A stretch of 37,090 nucleotides of DNA from Chloroflexota bacterium (lineage in GTDB: Bacteria > Chloroflexota > Ktedonobacteria > Ktedonobacterales > Ktedonobacteraceae). The notes under the pieces are model-generated. The model saw only the letters and a program-made list of their open reading frames with translations, was not told the origin of the DNA and ran no database searches. Position numbers and translations under genes: made by a program. How positions within the stretch are numbered: the stretch's first letter is position 1; each line of letters opens with the position of its first letter. Shown here one piece after another: positions 1 through 11,596 of this stretch. The stretch is from positions 1 through 37,090 of the forward strand of contig CADDZH010000049.1 of NCBI GenBank assembly GCA_902812455.1, in the 5' to 3' direction.

Positions 1-103
1 AGAGCCAAAGTTCATCAGGGCTTGCCCTTGCCCCGTAATGTTGTAAAATAATATGGCTTTAAAAAATACATTTGACATAACTATCATTCGGAGACACTAA
101 CCA

Positions 104-550
104 ATGGCAACAGAACCACAGAACCGTACACCCGGCAGGTATGGCATAGATGAGATCGAGGCAAGCAAGCTGGAAATATGGCCCAATTCGCACCCTGAGC
201 GAGACTACGTGATACACCTGGAAATACCAGAGTTCACCTGTCTCTGCCCCCGCTCGGGCTTCCCTGATTTCGCCACCATCACTATCGATTACGTGCCGGA
301 TCAGCATGTCGTAGAACTGAAAAGCTTAAAGCTCTACATCAATAAATATCGCAATCGACAGATCAGCCATGAAACGGCAACCAATACCATCCTCGACGAC
401 CTGGTGACGCTACTTTCCCCTCGCTGGATGCGCGTAGTCGCCGACTTCAACGTGCGCGGCAATATCAAAACCATCGTCTTTGCCGAGCATACCGCGCCCG
501 AATACCAGGGCCCGCATCCCGAATACAAACGCTACCAGCAAACTTTGTAG
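104..550 (+). CDS. queF: NADPH-dependent 7-cyano-7-deazaguanine reductase QueF
   Basis: QueF reduces the nitrile of preQ0 to the amine preQ1 in the queuosine tRNA-modification pathway, in the cytosol. The 148-residue product has the size of the short, single-domain QueF class. The segment [16 protein letters not shown] (residues 44-59) carries the expected nucleophilic cysteine (Cys48) and the following aspartate (Asp55). [20 protein letters not shown] (71-90) is the family's substrate and NADPH binding signature. The ATG at 104 follows a GGAG at 90-93. No other queuosine gene is present in the window, and no preQ1 riboswitch was recognised in the 103 bases upstream. Assignment is secure from the motifs. 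Confidence 0.95.
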   Translation: MATEPQNRTPGRYGIDEIEASKLEIWPNSHPERDYVIHLEIPEFTCLCPRSGFPDFATITIDYVPDQHVVELKSLKLYINKYRNRQISHETATNTILDDLVTLLSPRWMRVVADFNVRGNIKTIVFAEHTAPEYQGPHPEYKRYQQTL

Positions 551-671
551 GTTCCGTGTCCTGGCCATATCATTCACGGCAGAATTTGTTAACGCCCATA
601 ATCGGGCCTCGATAAAGCCGGGTTTATTGGGCTGGTCGGTGCATGCTGGTATAGAGACCGATGCGAAGGAT

Positions 672-1187
672 TTAGGGGTTTTCGGGATAGGATACCTGCG
701 GCTGCTCGTACTGGCTGTGCTCGTATCTGGTCTCGGATTCCCTGCCAGGATGGTCAGTTTGAGGGGGAAGGTGCTGGCTTTCCTGGCGAGGGCGTGCCGG
801 GGTGTTGGGCGCAATGAATTGGGCTTTGCCGGGCGCGATAAATCGGGCCCCTACGTGGGCGCGATAGCCTGACTCATAGGGCTGGTAGTGTTGCTGGGCT
901 TGCTCCTGGCTCTGGGGGCGAGGTTGAGGTTGGGGATAAGGGCTTGGATAATAGACGGGTGGCGGCTGGATCTTCTGTGGCAGGCGACCGGCGAAGAAGT
1001 AGATGAGAGCCCCGATGAAATGGGTGAAGACGATCACGAATGCCCAGATGGCTTTCTGGGTATCTTTCAGTCTTTTGTTGGTGAGACAGTCGATGAGCAT
1101 CCAGATCCAGAAGAGGGTTCCGAGCAGGGGGATGCCGATGATCAGCAGGGCGAAGAGTATGATGATGAGAATGATTATTCCATGCAT
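672..1187 (-). CDS. Small membrane protein, phospholipase D-nuclease N-terminal-like, with repeat-derived tail
   Basis: The 171-residue product begins with a strongly hydrophobic helix (residues 3-33). A charged turn and a second hydrophobic helix (46-67) follow, with the pattern WMLIDCLTN...WAFVIVFTHFIGALIYFF. This pattern is typical of the two-helix PLDc_N membrane domain found at the N terminus of cardiolipin-synthase-like proteins and in many stand-alone small proteins. The remainder is a Pro/Gln/Tyr-rich, probably disordered tail. I start at 1187 because an AGGA lies just upstream and the longer reading frame would add a non-hydrophobic leader made of repeat sequence. The tail contains two copies of an FIAP peptide (115-128) that read through palindromic repeat DNA. 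Function is unknown. Confidence 0.7.
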   Translation of the reverse strand: MHGIIILIIILFALLIIGIPLLGTLFWIWMLIDCLTNKRLKDTQKAIWAFVIVFTHFIGALIYFFAGRLPQKIQPPPVYYPSPYPQPQPRPQSQEQAQQHYQPYESGYRAHVGARFIAPGKAQFIAPNTPARPRQESQHLPPQTDHPGRESETRYEHSQYEQPQVSYPENP

Positions 1188-1222
1188 TTTTTGGTTTTCC
1201 TGCGTTCCTACGTTATTGGTCA

Positions 1223-1309
1223 AAGAGGGCGGCGCAAGCGCCCCCACCACTCATCCCATCCGCTCCCGCCCCTACGGGTGACGATCCGAGGGGGCGGCGC
1301 AAGCGGCCC

Positions 1310-1318
<9 letters not shown>
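1223..1318. repeat. GC-rich hairpin repeats at the 3' end of secA
   Basis: Two imperfect copies of a GGGCGGCGCAAGCG-type hairpin lie at 1227-1243 and about 1291-1309, separated by CCGCTCCCGCCCCTACG. The same consensus recurs at 31665-31720. The second copy runs into the secA stop codon (1310-1312). Because the hairpins sit between the secA stop and the next gene on the same strand, they may also act in transcript 3'-end formation, although no T-tract follows. It is a dispersed intergenic repeat family as far as this window shows. Confidence 0.6.
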
Positions 1319-4780
<3,462 letters not shown>

Positions 4781-4966
4781 ACGTGCGTGTTCTCCTGCAA
4801 ATTGCTGGCATTAGTTCATACTGAACAAGTGTGTATATGGTCTTATGTATAGTAAAGGGTATGAAAACCTCTAATCAGCTTATACCTGTCCTGTTCATTA
4901 TATCATACGGGAGTACTATGTGAGAGGTTGAGGGTACGTACTTCGTTCTAGGAAATACAAGGATTC

Positions 4967-5020
4967 TTGACTTGAGAAGCTAAAGGATAGTATAATAACA
5001 TTGGACTAAGAACATATGTT
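4967..5020 (+). promoter_or_regulatory. Strong sigma70-like promoter plus palindrome before the DUF5131 gene
   Basis: TTGACT (4967-4972) is followed after 18 bases by a perfect TATAAT (4991-4996). A perfect 10-bp palindrome AACATATGTT occupies 5011-5020, directly in front of the GGAGGT ribosome site (5022-5027). The palindrome falls in the expected 5' leader, where a repressor could bind. No regulator gene is adjacent, so the palindrome's role is inferred. Confidence 0.6.
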
Positions 5021-5031
5021 CGGAGGTTTCC

Positions 5032-5796
5032 ATGAGTGATAGATCTGCCATTGAATGGACAAATGCTACCTGGAATCCGGTGACTGGCTGCACAAGAGTC
5101 AGTCCAGGGTGTGATCATTGTTATGCTTTGGCATTTGCTGAACGTTTTCGGGGAGTTCCTGGTCACCCCTACGAACAGGGTTTTGATCTCAAGTTATGGC
5201 CTGAGCGACTAAGCCTTCCACTAGAGTGGAAGAAGCCGCGACGTATCTTTGTGAATTCGATGAGCGATCTGTTCCATAAGGATGTGCCAGATAGCTTTAT
5301 TCTTGAGGTATTCAAGACAATGATACTGGCTAATCGACATATCTATCAGGTTCTCACAAAGCGCCCTTCCCGGCTTGTTAATACCGGCCTTACAGAGAAG
5401 ATCACTGATGTTATTTCAAGCCTCACAGGAAGTTCGTCCTGGCCTGCTCATATCTGGCTAGGCGTCTCAGTTGAGACTGACGCCTATGTGTGGCGTGTTG
5501 ACGCTCTCCGTAAGATACCTGCAGCTATTCGCTTTATTAGTGCTGAACCTCTACTTGGCCCGTTAGATAATCTTCGCCTGGAAGGGATTCATTGGCTTAT
5601 CAGCGGTGGCGAAAGCGGTATTGGACATCGCCCGTGTGACCCCAGATGGGTGCGTAATCTGCGCGATCGCTGTCAAGATGCGGGTGTTGCTTTCTTCCAT
5701 AAACAATGGGGAGGTCGCACTCCTAAGTCGGGCGGGCGTTTGCTTGATGGACGGACATGGGATGAATTTCCTAGAGTAGCTATGTTAGTGGGGTGA
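5032..5796 (+). CDS. Three-Cys-motif protein, DUF5131 / phage Gp37-Gp68 family
   Basis: The 254-residue product opens with EWTNATWNPVTGCTRVSPGC, giving cysteines 20, 27 and 30 in a CX6CX2C arrangement followed by YA. It continues with KKPRRIFVNSMSDLFHKDVP, VLTKRPSRL, IWLGVSVE, RFISAEPLLGPL and WLISGGESG. These are the landmarks of the DUF5131 (Gp37/Gp68) family, seen in phages and mobile islands. The three-Cys pattern resembles a radical-SAM iron-sulfur site, but the spacing differs from the classical CX3CX2C and the biochemical activity is not established. The next gene, on the opposite strand 32 bases away, is the family's recurrent partner TcmP. Base composition is visibly AT-richer than the flanking secA and proline dehydrogenase genes, suggesting horizontal acquisition. 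Confidence 0.9.
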   Translation: MSDRSAIEWTNATWNPVTGCTRVSPGCDHCYALAFAERFRGVPGHPYEQGFDLKLWPERLSLPLEWKKPRRIFVNSMSDLFHKDVPDSFILEVFKTMILANRHIYQVLTKRPSRLVNTGLTEKITDVISSLTGSSSWPAHIWLGVSVETDAYVWRVDALRKIPAAIRFISAEPLLGPLDNLRLEGIHWLISGGESGIGHRPCDPRWVRNLRDRCQDAGVAFFHKQWGGRTPKSGGRLLDGRTWDEFPRVAMLVG

Positions 5797-5828
5797 GTGT
5801 TATCAAGGAATTTATCTTTATATGAAAT

Positions 5829-6941
5829 TCATGATGATGGATAGAGTTGACAATTATCATTTAGTTTCCTTGTTTTACGAGGAGTCGGGCTGAGGAGCTT
5901 TTTCTCATCGACAAGCTTCTGCACCTCATTCAAATACTCAGACTTCAGGTAGCGCATGAAATGCTTTTGCACTATTCTAGACCAGATCGATTTTCTCGTT
6001 TCTCCAGGATGCTCAGCTACCGTATCCATGATGACAGGCTCTAATCCCTCTATGGAGCGCATTTCTCTCCAATCGGTGTTTTCCCATAGTCCACTGGCAA
6101 AATCAGCTCTATGCATTCCAGCAAAATAGGCCTTTGCCATAATGTCATTCAGGAGCAGCATTGCATCTGGATGGCGAGAGGCAAATACGATAAAGTATTT
6201 TATTCTGCTTTCTGTTCGCTCACGAACAGGGCAAGAGCCTGTGAATGGCATATATGGTGAGAGCTTCGACCTATAGGCTTCCATAAGCTGAATTTCTCGC
6301 TGTTCGCGGTTCATATTGGGTTGGAATATGATGTCTTTCCAGTAATCTCCTCCAAACACCTTGGTTAGTATTTCATGGTAACTGTTGATGAGTTCAGCGC
6401 GTTGGCCTTGCTTGACAGTATGGCGAGCAGCTAAGCGATGCATGACAGGCATATTCATAGTAAGAAGGATTTCAGTACTGAAATCTGGTTCTCTATCGAG
6501 GAACGGCAGTAGTAAAGAGAACTCGCAGCCTTTCAATCCAAAGGGATCTAAATACAAAAAGACCGTTTCATCTTTAAGAGCCTTAGCCAGCGTCTGAAGT
6601 AGTCTTGTACTGTCGCCTAAGACAGCCTGAGCAGAATTAGAGAACCCATGTTTCTGGATAACACTTTTTAACTTCTTATGGTGATTCTCATCCTTATTGA
6701 TAAAGATGGCTCTATAGCGCCCTTTTGCATATTTTTCAGCGGCCTGGCACATAAGAAGGGGTGAACCTGGCTTATCATCACCAAAAACTCCAGGCCCAGC
6801 ATAACCATCTATCAATAAAATTGGGCGCCCTAAACGACTTACTTTGGCCAAATAGGGAGACATGTAATTTTGTAATACTTCATCTTTGATGAGTGACCAG
6901 GGACGTTTACCAGCGAAGAAATCATCATCAGTTACACTCAC
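5829..6941 (-). CDS. tcmP: Three-Cys-motif partner protein TcmP
   Basis: The 370-residue protein belongs to the family named for co-occurring with the three-Cys DUF5131 protein. Visible landmarks are ILLIDGYAGPGVF (41-53), KPGSPLL (57-63), an acidic position in AIFINKDENHHKKL and FLYLDPFGLKG (128-138). The last resembles the D-P-x-G catalytic strand of Rossmann-fold methyltransferases, so SAM binding is plausible but unproven. The C-terminal half is helical and lysine-rich. The start is a GTG at 6941, chosen because AGGGGGT lies four to five bases upstream and the homologous N terminus begins there. It converges with the DUF5131 gene, whereas the two are often arranged as an operon. The gene is AT-rich like its partner. 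Confidence 0.85.
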   Translation of the reverse strand: MSVTDDDFFAGKRPWSLIKDEVLQNYMSPYLAKVSRLGRPILLIDGYAGPGVFGDDKPGSPLLMCQAAEKYAKGRYRAIFINKDENHHKKLKSVIQKHGFSNSAQAVLGDSTRLLQTLAKALKDETVFLYLDPFGLKGCEFSLLLPFLDREPDFSTEILLTMNMPVMHRLAARHTVKQGQRAELINSYHEILTKVFGGDYWKDIIFQPNMNREQREIQLMEAYRSKLSPYMPFTGSCPVRERTESRIKYFIVFASRHPDAMLLLNDIMAKAYFAGMHRADFASGLWENTDWREMRSIEGLEPVIMDTVAEHPGETRKSIWSRIVQKHFMRYLKSEYLNEVQKLVDEKKLLSPTPRKTRKLNDNCQLYPSS

Positions 6942-7267
6942 TTTTACCCCCTGTTCGCTCCAAGTGCATGAAATGGTGAAAAAATTGCTCTTTATTATTT
7001 TGCACCTGGTGGCTTATTTAATCGTAGAAATATTAAGTTCATCCATTATAAGATATGCACATAGATATTGCAATAGAGAGGTGAATATTGGACATCTTAA
7101 AAAGAAAGAGCTTGCCAATTTTTATGCTGTGGTTAGGAATTGCATCTTCATATGAGGGAATTACACAGGATCGGAACCGTGTTCTGTACAGAAAAGGTAG
7201 TAGAATGATACTAGGGTAAGAACGAGTTTACAAAGGTAGGTTTAGCAGGGATCGAGAGAAGGCCGGG
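6942..7267. other. AT-rich intergenic stretch upstream of tcmP and proline dehydrogenase genes
   Basis: This 326-base gap between the divergent tcmP and proline dehydrogenase genes should hold the promoters of both. A short frame, about 6973-7155 on the plus strand, would encode a peptide beginning MVKKLLFIILHLVAYLIVE, which looks like a membrane helix. It has no clear ribosome site and AT-rich DNA easily generates such peptides, so I do not call it a gene. No repeat or RNA gene was recognised. Confidence 0.5.
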
Positions 7268-8218
7268 ATGCATCCTAACAATCTGGAGCTGATGGCAGCA
7301 GCGGCTCTCCGCCATGTCAGCCGTAACGAGGCCGTCAAATCTTACATACAGCAACATCCCCCCTTACATGATGTTCTCCTGCGAGCAGCGCGAAGGTTTA
7401 TCGGCGGTGAGTCGCTGGCCGAGTGTCTCGATGTTGCGCAGTCCATCCAACAGCAAGGCTCGGCGATCACGATTGATTATATGGGGGAGAGCACGCGCGA
7501 TGCTGCTATGGCAAAGCAGGCTACCGGTGAATTTTTGCGTGTGCTCCAGGCGATTGCTGAGCGAGGGCTCAATGCTTCGATTTCACTGGACTTATCCCAT
7601 ATCGGGCTGGTGGTGGATAGCGAGCTGGCGTATCGCAATGCTTGCCTGCTGGCACAGGCTGCCCAGGAGATCGGCACAGAGATGATGATCAGCATGGAGG
7701 GTTCGGAGCGGACCGACGCTATCTTAGCCATGCACAAGCGGCTATGCGCAGAATTTGACAATGTGGGGATCACGTTGCAAGCGTATCTTTACAGAACGAC
7801 CGCTGACCTGGCATCGGCGCTTAACCGACCTGGCCGTATCCGGCTGGTCAAGGGCGCTTACGAGGAGCCGGAGGGTGTAGCGGAGCCGAGGGGAGCGGTG
7901 CTTGACCAGGCGTATTGCGATTTCATGGAAATCCTCTTGATGAGCGGGCATCGTTGTTCTATCGCTACACATGACCAGGCACTACTCAAGCATGCACAGA
8001 AGTTTATTCGAGAGCACAGGTTAAAACGCGATCAGATTGAGTTCGAGATGCTGTATGGAGTGACGCCCGAACGCTTGCAACAGGTGCGCAAGCGGAAATA
8101 CTATACGCGGGTGTATTTGCCATATGGACAGGAATGGTACCTGTATCTCTGCCACCGCTTGGCGGAATACCCACCAGGAATATACCAGGCGATAGCCGAC
8201 GCAGCGGATATATTGTAG
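7268..8218 (+). CDS. Proline dehydrogenase (PRODH family)
   Basis: This FAD enzyme oxidises proline to pyrroline-5-carboxylate, the first step of proline catabolism. The 316-residue product has the size of the monofunctional bacterial enzymes. Family landmarks are visible in order: SLDLSHIGLVVD, MISMEGSERTD, GITLQAYLYRT, RIRLVKGAYEEP, SIATHD, EFEMLYGV and RVYLPYGQEWYLYLCHRLAE. The last contains the tryptophan and arginine of the C-terminal helix that contacts flavin and substrate. A GAGAAGG precedes the ATG at 7268. The P5C dehydrogenase partner is not in the window, so this is the separate-enzyme arrangement and not a PutA fusion. Confidence 0.88.
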   Translation: MHPNNLELMAAAALRHVSRNEAVKSYIQQHPPLHDVLLRAARRFIGGESLAECLDVAQSIQQQGSAITIDYMGESTRDAAMAKQATGEFLRVLQAIAERGLNASISLDLSHIGLVVDSELAYRNACLLAQAAQEIGTEMMISMEGSERTDAILAMHKRLCAEFDNVGITLQAYLYRTTADLASALNRPGRIRLVKGAYEEPEGVAEPRGAVLDQAYCDFMEILLMSGHRCSIATHDQALLKHAQKFIREHRLKRDQIEFEMLYGVTPERLQQVRKRKYYTRVYLPYGQEWYLYLCHRLAEYPPGIYQAIADAADIL

Positions 8219-8234
8219 GGGCCGATTTATTTCA

Positions 8235-9116
8235 TTAAAATATTCTGCGCCCGCCGCTTACCGAGATCATTTGTCCTGTAATCCAGCGGGCCTGCTCGGA
8301 GGCCAGGAAGACAACCACATCAGCTATGTCCTCGGGTCGTCCCACGCGCCCTAACGGGGTTTCTGCGGCAATCTTCGCCTCCATTTCTGGAGTGATCCAG
8401 CCGGTCTGGATCGGCCCAGGAGAGACGATATTCGCAGTGATGCCATATCTTCCCAGCTCTATAGCGGCGGCGCGAGTATATGATTCGGCTGCATACTTGC
8501 TCGCCCCATAGGAGATTTCATGGAAAAAGCCGGGAGCACCATCCGTGCTGATATTGATGATACGTCCCCAGTGTATCCCTCGCGTGATGCGCCGCCGTGC
8601 AAATTCGGCCATCATCAGTGCCACCGCCCGGCTATTGACCGCAAAATGGGCATCATGGCTTTCCGGGGTTATAGTATAGACGCTGTAACCTGCAGGCGCC
8701 TGATCCTCTGCACCAAGTTCATTCTGCGGGACAAAGGTATCTGCGGTGCAGTGATCTGCATTGTTCACCAGCACATCAACAGGCCCGAATATGGACTCAG
8801 CGCGGTCAAAAAGCATAGGGATGTTGGCCGGATTCGCCAGGTCTGCTTCAATAGCCTCTGCTCGCCCGCCCCGGCTGCGTATAACCTGGACAACCTCGCC
8901 TGCGGATTTAGCTCGCTGCGCATTATAGAAATCCAGGCCAGGAGTATTGCCGGCATGCTCTTGTGACTTGCCCTCGCTCTTTAACGGTGGCATACGCAGG
9001 TAGTTGATCAGTACAGCCGCCCCTTCAGCCGCAAAGGCCCTTGCCGTAGCCGCTCCGATGCCGTGATTGGCTCCGGTGATAAGCACCACTTTGTTTTGTA
9101 ATCCCGTCTGTACCAT
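8235..9116 (-). CDS. SDR-family NAD(P)-dependent oxidoreductase
   Basis: This is a classical short-chain dehydrogenase of 293 residues. The N-terminal nucleotide site is VLITGANHGIGAATARAFAA (TGX3GXG), the structural motif is DVLVNNA and the active site is the S...YGASK group (Tyr-x-x-x-Lys). PGPIQTGWI and the C-terminal FLASEQARWITGQMISVSGG are typical of 3-oxoacyl-ACP-reductase-like SDRs. Two stretches are longer than usual: after INYLRM, and after NNADHCTAD. Substrate cannot be inferred. I start at 9116 (MVQTG) because GGAAGGAT lies eight bases upstream. An upstream in-frame ATG would add ten residues. Confidence 0.9.
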   Translation of the reverse strand: MVQTGLQNKVVLITGANHGIGAATARAFAAEGAAVLINYLRMPPLKSEGKSQEHAGNTPGLDFYNAQRAKSAGEVVQVIRSRGGRAEAIEADLANPANIPMLFDRAESIFGPVDVLVNNADHCTADTFVPQNELGAEDQAPAGYSVYTITPESHDAHFAVNSRAVALMMAEFARRRITRGIHWGRIINISTDGAPGFFHEISYGASKYAAESYTRAAAIELGRYGITANIVSPGPIQTGWITPEMEAKIAAETPLGRVGRPEDIADVVVFLASEQARWITGQMISVSGGRRIF

Positions 9117-9177
9117 GTCAGTATCCTTCCTTTGCCAAATCTCCATCCTTCCAGGTGATTTTGGGATGAAAGAGAGC

Positions 9178-9246
9178 GGGTCCCCGGCACACGGTCTCCC
9201 AGACCGCGTCCCCGCACCCCGTCAGGGGCGGCAGCCCCTGAACCCT
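9178..9246. repeat. Dispersed double-hairpin repeat, copy 1
   Basis: Between the divergent SDR and mdh genes there are two perfect hairpins. CGGTCT/AGACCG lies at 9192-9206 with a CCC loop, and CAGGGGC/GCCCCTG at 9223-9240. A related copy with the same CACACGGTCT core sits at 26022-26066, showing it is a repeat family. No gene is associated with it, and function is unknown. Confidence 0.7.
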
Positions 9247-9354
9247 GCTTTCGCCCTAAAGCCCCTTTGCCAAGTTCGCCTATTAGAGCATACAATAAAA
9301 GCAGGTAATCAAGGTAGAACTAACAGCCCTTTATACACATGAAAGGATAGTTGT

Positions 9355-10281
9355 ATGCGCAGTAAGATAACCGTTGTAGGAGCAGGTTTTGTCGGCAGCA
9401 CGCTGGCCCAGCGCCTCGTAGAGCGTGATTATGCCGACGTGGTGATGTACGACATCATTCCGAATATGCCACAGGGCAAGGCGCTGGATATGCTTGAGGC
9501 AGGGCCTGTGCTGGGTTACGACACCCTGGTCATTGGCACCAACGATTATGCCGATACGGCCAATTCAGATATCGTGGTAATCACCTCTGGCTTCCCACGC
9601 AAGCCTGGCATGAGCCGCGACGACCTGGTTAAGAAAAACCAGGAGATCATCACAGAGGTGACGCAGCAGGTGGTTAAGTATTCGCCAAACTGCATCATTA
9701 TTATGGTGACAAATCCGCTGGACGCCATGGCCCAGCTTGCCTACCACATTAGCGGCTTCCCACGCAACCGCGTCGTAGGTGAGTCCGGTGTACTGGATAC
9801 GGCGCGTTTCCGCACCTTTATTGCACAGGAACTAGGGGTCTCGGTGCGCGATGTACAGGCCTATGTGCTGGGCGGGCATGGTGATACCATGGTGCCGCTT
9901 GCTCGCATGTGTACTGTTGCCGGCGTACCCATCTCGCAACTGCTATCGTCAGAACGCATCGAACAGATCGTGCAGCGCACTCGCGATGGCGGCGCCGAAA
10001 TCGTCAATTTGCTGGGCACAGGCAGCGCCTACTTTGCGCCCTCTGCTTCCGTCTTGCAGATGGTAGATTCTATTTTGCTCGACAAGAAGATGATCATGCC
10101 CTGCTCTGTCTACCTGCAGGGCGAATATGGCATTCATGATCTGTTTGTGGGAGTGCCTGTCAAGCTAGGCGTGCAGGGCGTGGAGCAGATCGTGGAGATC
10201 GAACTCAACGACAACGAGCGCGCCATGCTCCAGAAATCGGCCAATGCCGTCAAGGAGCTGATCAACGTGATGGGGATTTAA
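9355..10281 (+). CDS. mdh: Malate dehydrogenase (LDH-like type)
   Basis: This enzyme interconverts malate and oxaloacetate with NAD in the citric acid cycle. The 308-residue product begins with the Rossmann motif [15 protein letters not shown]. It then shows [19 protein letters not shown], where arginine occupies the substrate-specificity position expected for malate and not lactate. [14 protein letters not shown] and [16 protein letters not shown] follow, then [12 protein letters not shown] with the catalytic histidine. The ATG at 9355 follows AAAGGATAG. It appears to be a single-gene unit; a palindromic repeat follows within 45 bases. Confidence 0.96.
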   Translation: MRSKITVVGAGFVGSTLAQRLVERDYADVVMYDIIPNMPQGKALDMLEAGPVLGYDTLVIGTNDYADTANSDIVVITSGFPRKPGMSRDDLVKKNQEIITEVTQQVVKYSPNCIIIMVTNPLDAMAQLAYHISGFPRNRVVGESGVLDTARFRTFIAQELGVSVRDVQAYVLGGHGDTMVPLARMCTVAGVPISQLLSSERIEQIVQRTRDGGAEIVNLLGTGSAYFAPSASVLQMVDSILLDKKMIMPCSVYLQGEYGIHDLFVGVPVKLGVQGVEQIVEIELNDNERAMLQKSANAVKELINVMGI

Positions 10282-10324
10282 TATACACGTCAGATAATGA
10301 AGATAAACAAAATCATCTGCCTAT

Positions 10325-10391
10325 GTCATGCTGAGCGAAGCGAAGCATCTGCTGCCGATCGACAGAGATCCTTCGCTTCGCTCAGGATGAC
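10325..10391. repeat. CHERSEGS-type palindromic repeat, copy 1
   Basis: A 67-base imperfect palindrome runs from GTCATGCTGAGCGAAGCG to CGCTTCGCTCAGGATGAC. Translated, it gives the well-known spurious peptides CHPERSEGS and RCFASLSMT that appear in many bacterial genomes. A second copy lies in the opposite orientation at 26137-26230. It separates mdh from the CoA-transferase gene and could fold in the transcript. Confidence 0.85.
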
Positions 10392-10453
10392 AGTCTATAA
10401 GGCCTTTAATTTGTTCATCTTCAACATCAGATATATCAAGGGGAATGGATAAT

Positions 10454-11596
10454 ATGGAAGCTGCTCTCTCAGATGTCACAGTGATTGATCTTTCGCGTGT
10501 ATTTGCCGGGCCGTACTGCACCATGATGTTAGGTGATATGGGCGCGACCGTCATCAAAGTGGAGCAGCCCGGCAAAGGTGACGATACGCGGTATTTCGGC
10601 CCTCCCTACATCGCGGGCGAGAGCGCCTATTACCTGGGGCTGAACCGCAACAAATACAGCATTACCCTCGATTTCAAAAACCCTGATGACGTGAAGCAGC
10701 TTCTTGAGTTGGTACGCAACGCTACCGTGCTGGTAGAAAACTTTCGCCCTGGCACGCTTGATAAGCTGGGGCTTGGCTACGAGCAGTTGCGCTCCATCAA
10801 TCCTGGCCTGATCTACTGCTCGATCAGCGGCTATGGCCACAATGGCCCGTATGCTATGCGCCCCGGCTACGATTTTGTTGCCCAGGCGGAATCGGGTATC
10901 ATGTCGGTGACGGGTGAAGTCGATGGCGAGCCACAGCGTGTCGGCTCGCCGGTTGCCGATACTGCCGCCGGTATGTTTGCCTGCATGTCTATCCTGGCCG
11001 CGCTACATGTACGTGATAAGACTGGGAAAGGGCAGCATATCGACATTTCCCTCTTTGAGTCCGCCGTCGCCCTCCTGGGCAATGTCTCGGCCAACTATCT
11101 TATCTCCGGTGAAGAAGCTCAGCGCTATGGCAACGGCCATCCCAATATCGTTCCCTACCAGGCATTCCGCACAAAGGATGGATATATCGTTGTTTCTTGT
11201 GGCAACGACCGGCTCTACCAATCCCTTTGCTCTCTGCTGGGGCGAGATGATCTGGCGAGCGATCCGCGTTTTGCCACCAATCCGCAGCGCGTGCGCAATC
11301 GCAGCGAGCTGGTACCAATCTTGCAGGAGCTTTTCCTGCAGCGAGAGAGCGGGGAATGGTTAGAGAAACTGGGTGCTGCCGGCATTCCCTGCGGCCCTAT
11401 CAACAGCGTCAGCCAGGTCTTCAACGATCCCCAGCTCAAGGCTCGCGGGTTCGTCTGGGAATGCGAGCACCCTACTGCCGGAACCATTAAACTTTCCGGC
11501 TCGCCCATTCGCCTCTCGGAGACCCCTACCCGCCTGTACAAGGCGCCCCCGCTGTTGGGCGAGGATAACGAGAAGATTTTGCCGTCTAATCGGTAG
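10454..11596 (+). CDS. CoA-transferase family III (CaiB/BaiF)
   Basis: The 380-residue product is a complete class III CoA-transferase. The N terminus VTVIDLSRVFAGPYCTMMLG, followed by ATVIKVEQPGKGDDTR, is the family signature. LNRNKYSITLDFKNPD, LVENFRPGTLDKLGLG and SGYGHNGPYAMRPGYDFVAQ follow; the last contains the catalytic aspartate in GYDF. Members move CoA between carboxylic acids (formyl-CoA, carnitine, succinate and others) or racemise methylacyl-CoA, and the substrate cannot be told from sequence. I prefer the ATG at 10454 over 10445 because AGGGG (10439-10443) then lies ten bases upstream. Confidence 0.92.
   Translation: MEAALSDVTVIDLSRVFAGPYCTMMLGDMGATVIKVEQPGKGDDTRYFGPPYIAGESAYYLGLNRNKYSITLDFKNPDDVKQLLELVRNATVLVENFRPGTLDKLGLGYEQLRSINPGLIYCSISGYGHNGPYAMRPGYDFVAQAESGIMSVTGEVDGEPQRVGSPVADTAAGMFACMSILAALHVRDKTGKGQHIDISLFESAVALLGNVSANYLISGEEAQRYGNGHPNIVPYQAFRTKDGYIVVSCGNDRLYQSLCSLLGRDDLASDPRFATNPQRVRNRSELVPILQELFLQRESGEWLEKLGAAGIPCGPINSVSQVFNDPQLKARGFVWECEHPTAGTIKLSGSPIRLSETPTRLYKAPPLLGEDNEKILPSNR

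Noticed and set aside
1..103. preQ1 riboswitch upstream of queF
   Set aside because: queF genes often have one, but I could not find the expected short pseudoknot with a C-rich loop and A-rich tail; the leader is short and AT-rich.
5797..5828. GAATTT/AAATTC inverted repeat between DUF5131 and tcmP as a bidirectional terminator
   Set aside because: The 6-bp AT-only stem is too weak and lacks flanking T-runs; such a match is expected by chance in AT-rich DNA.
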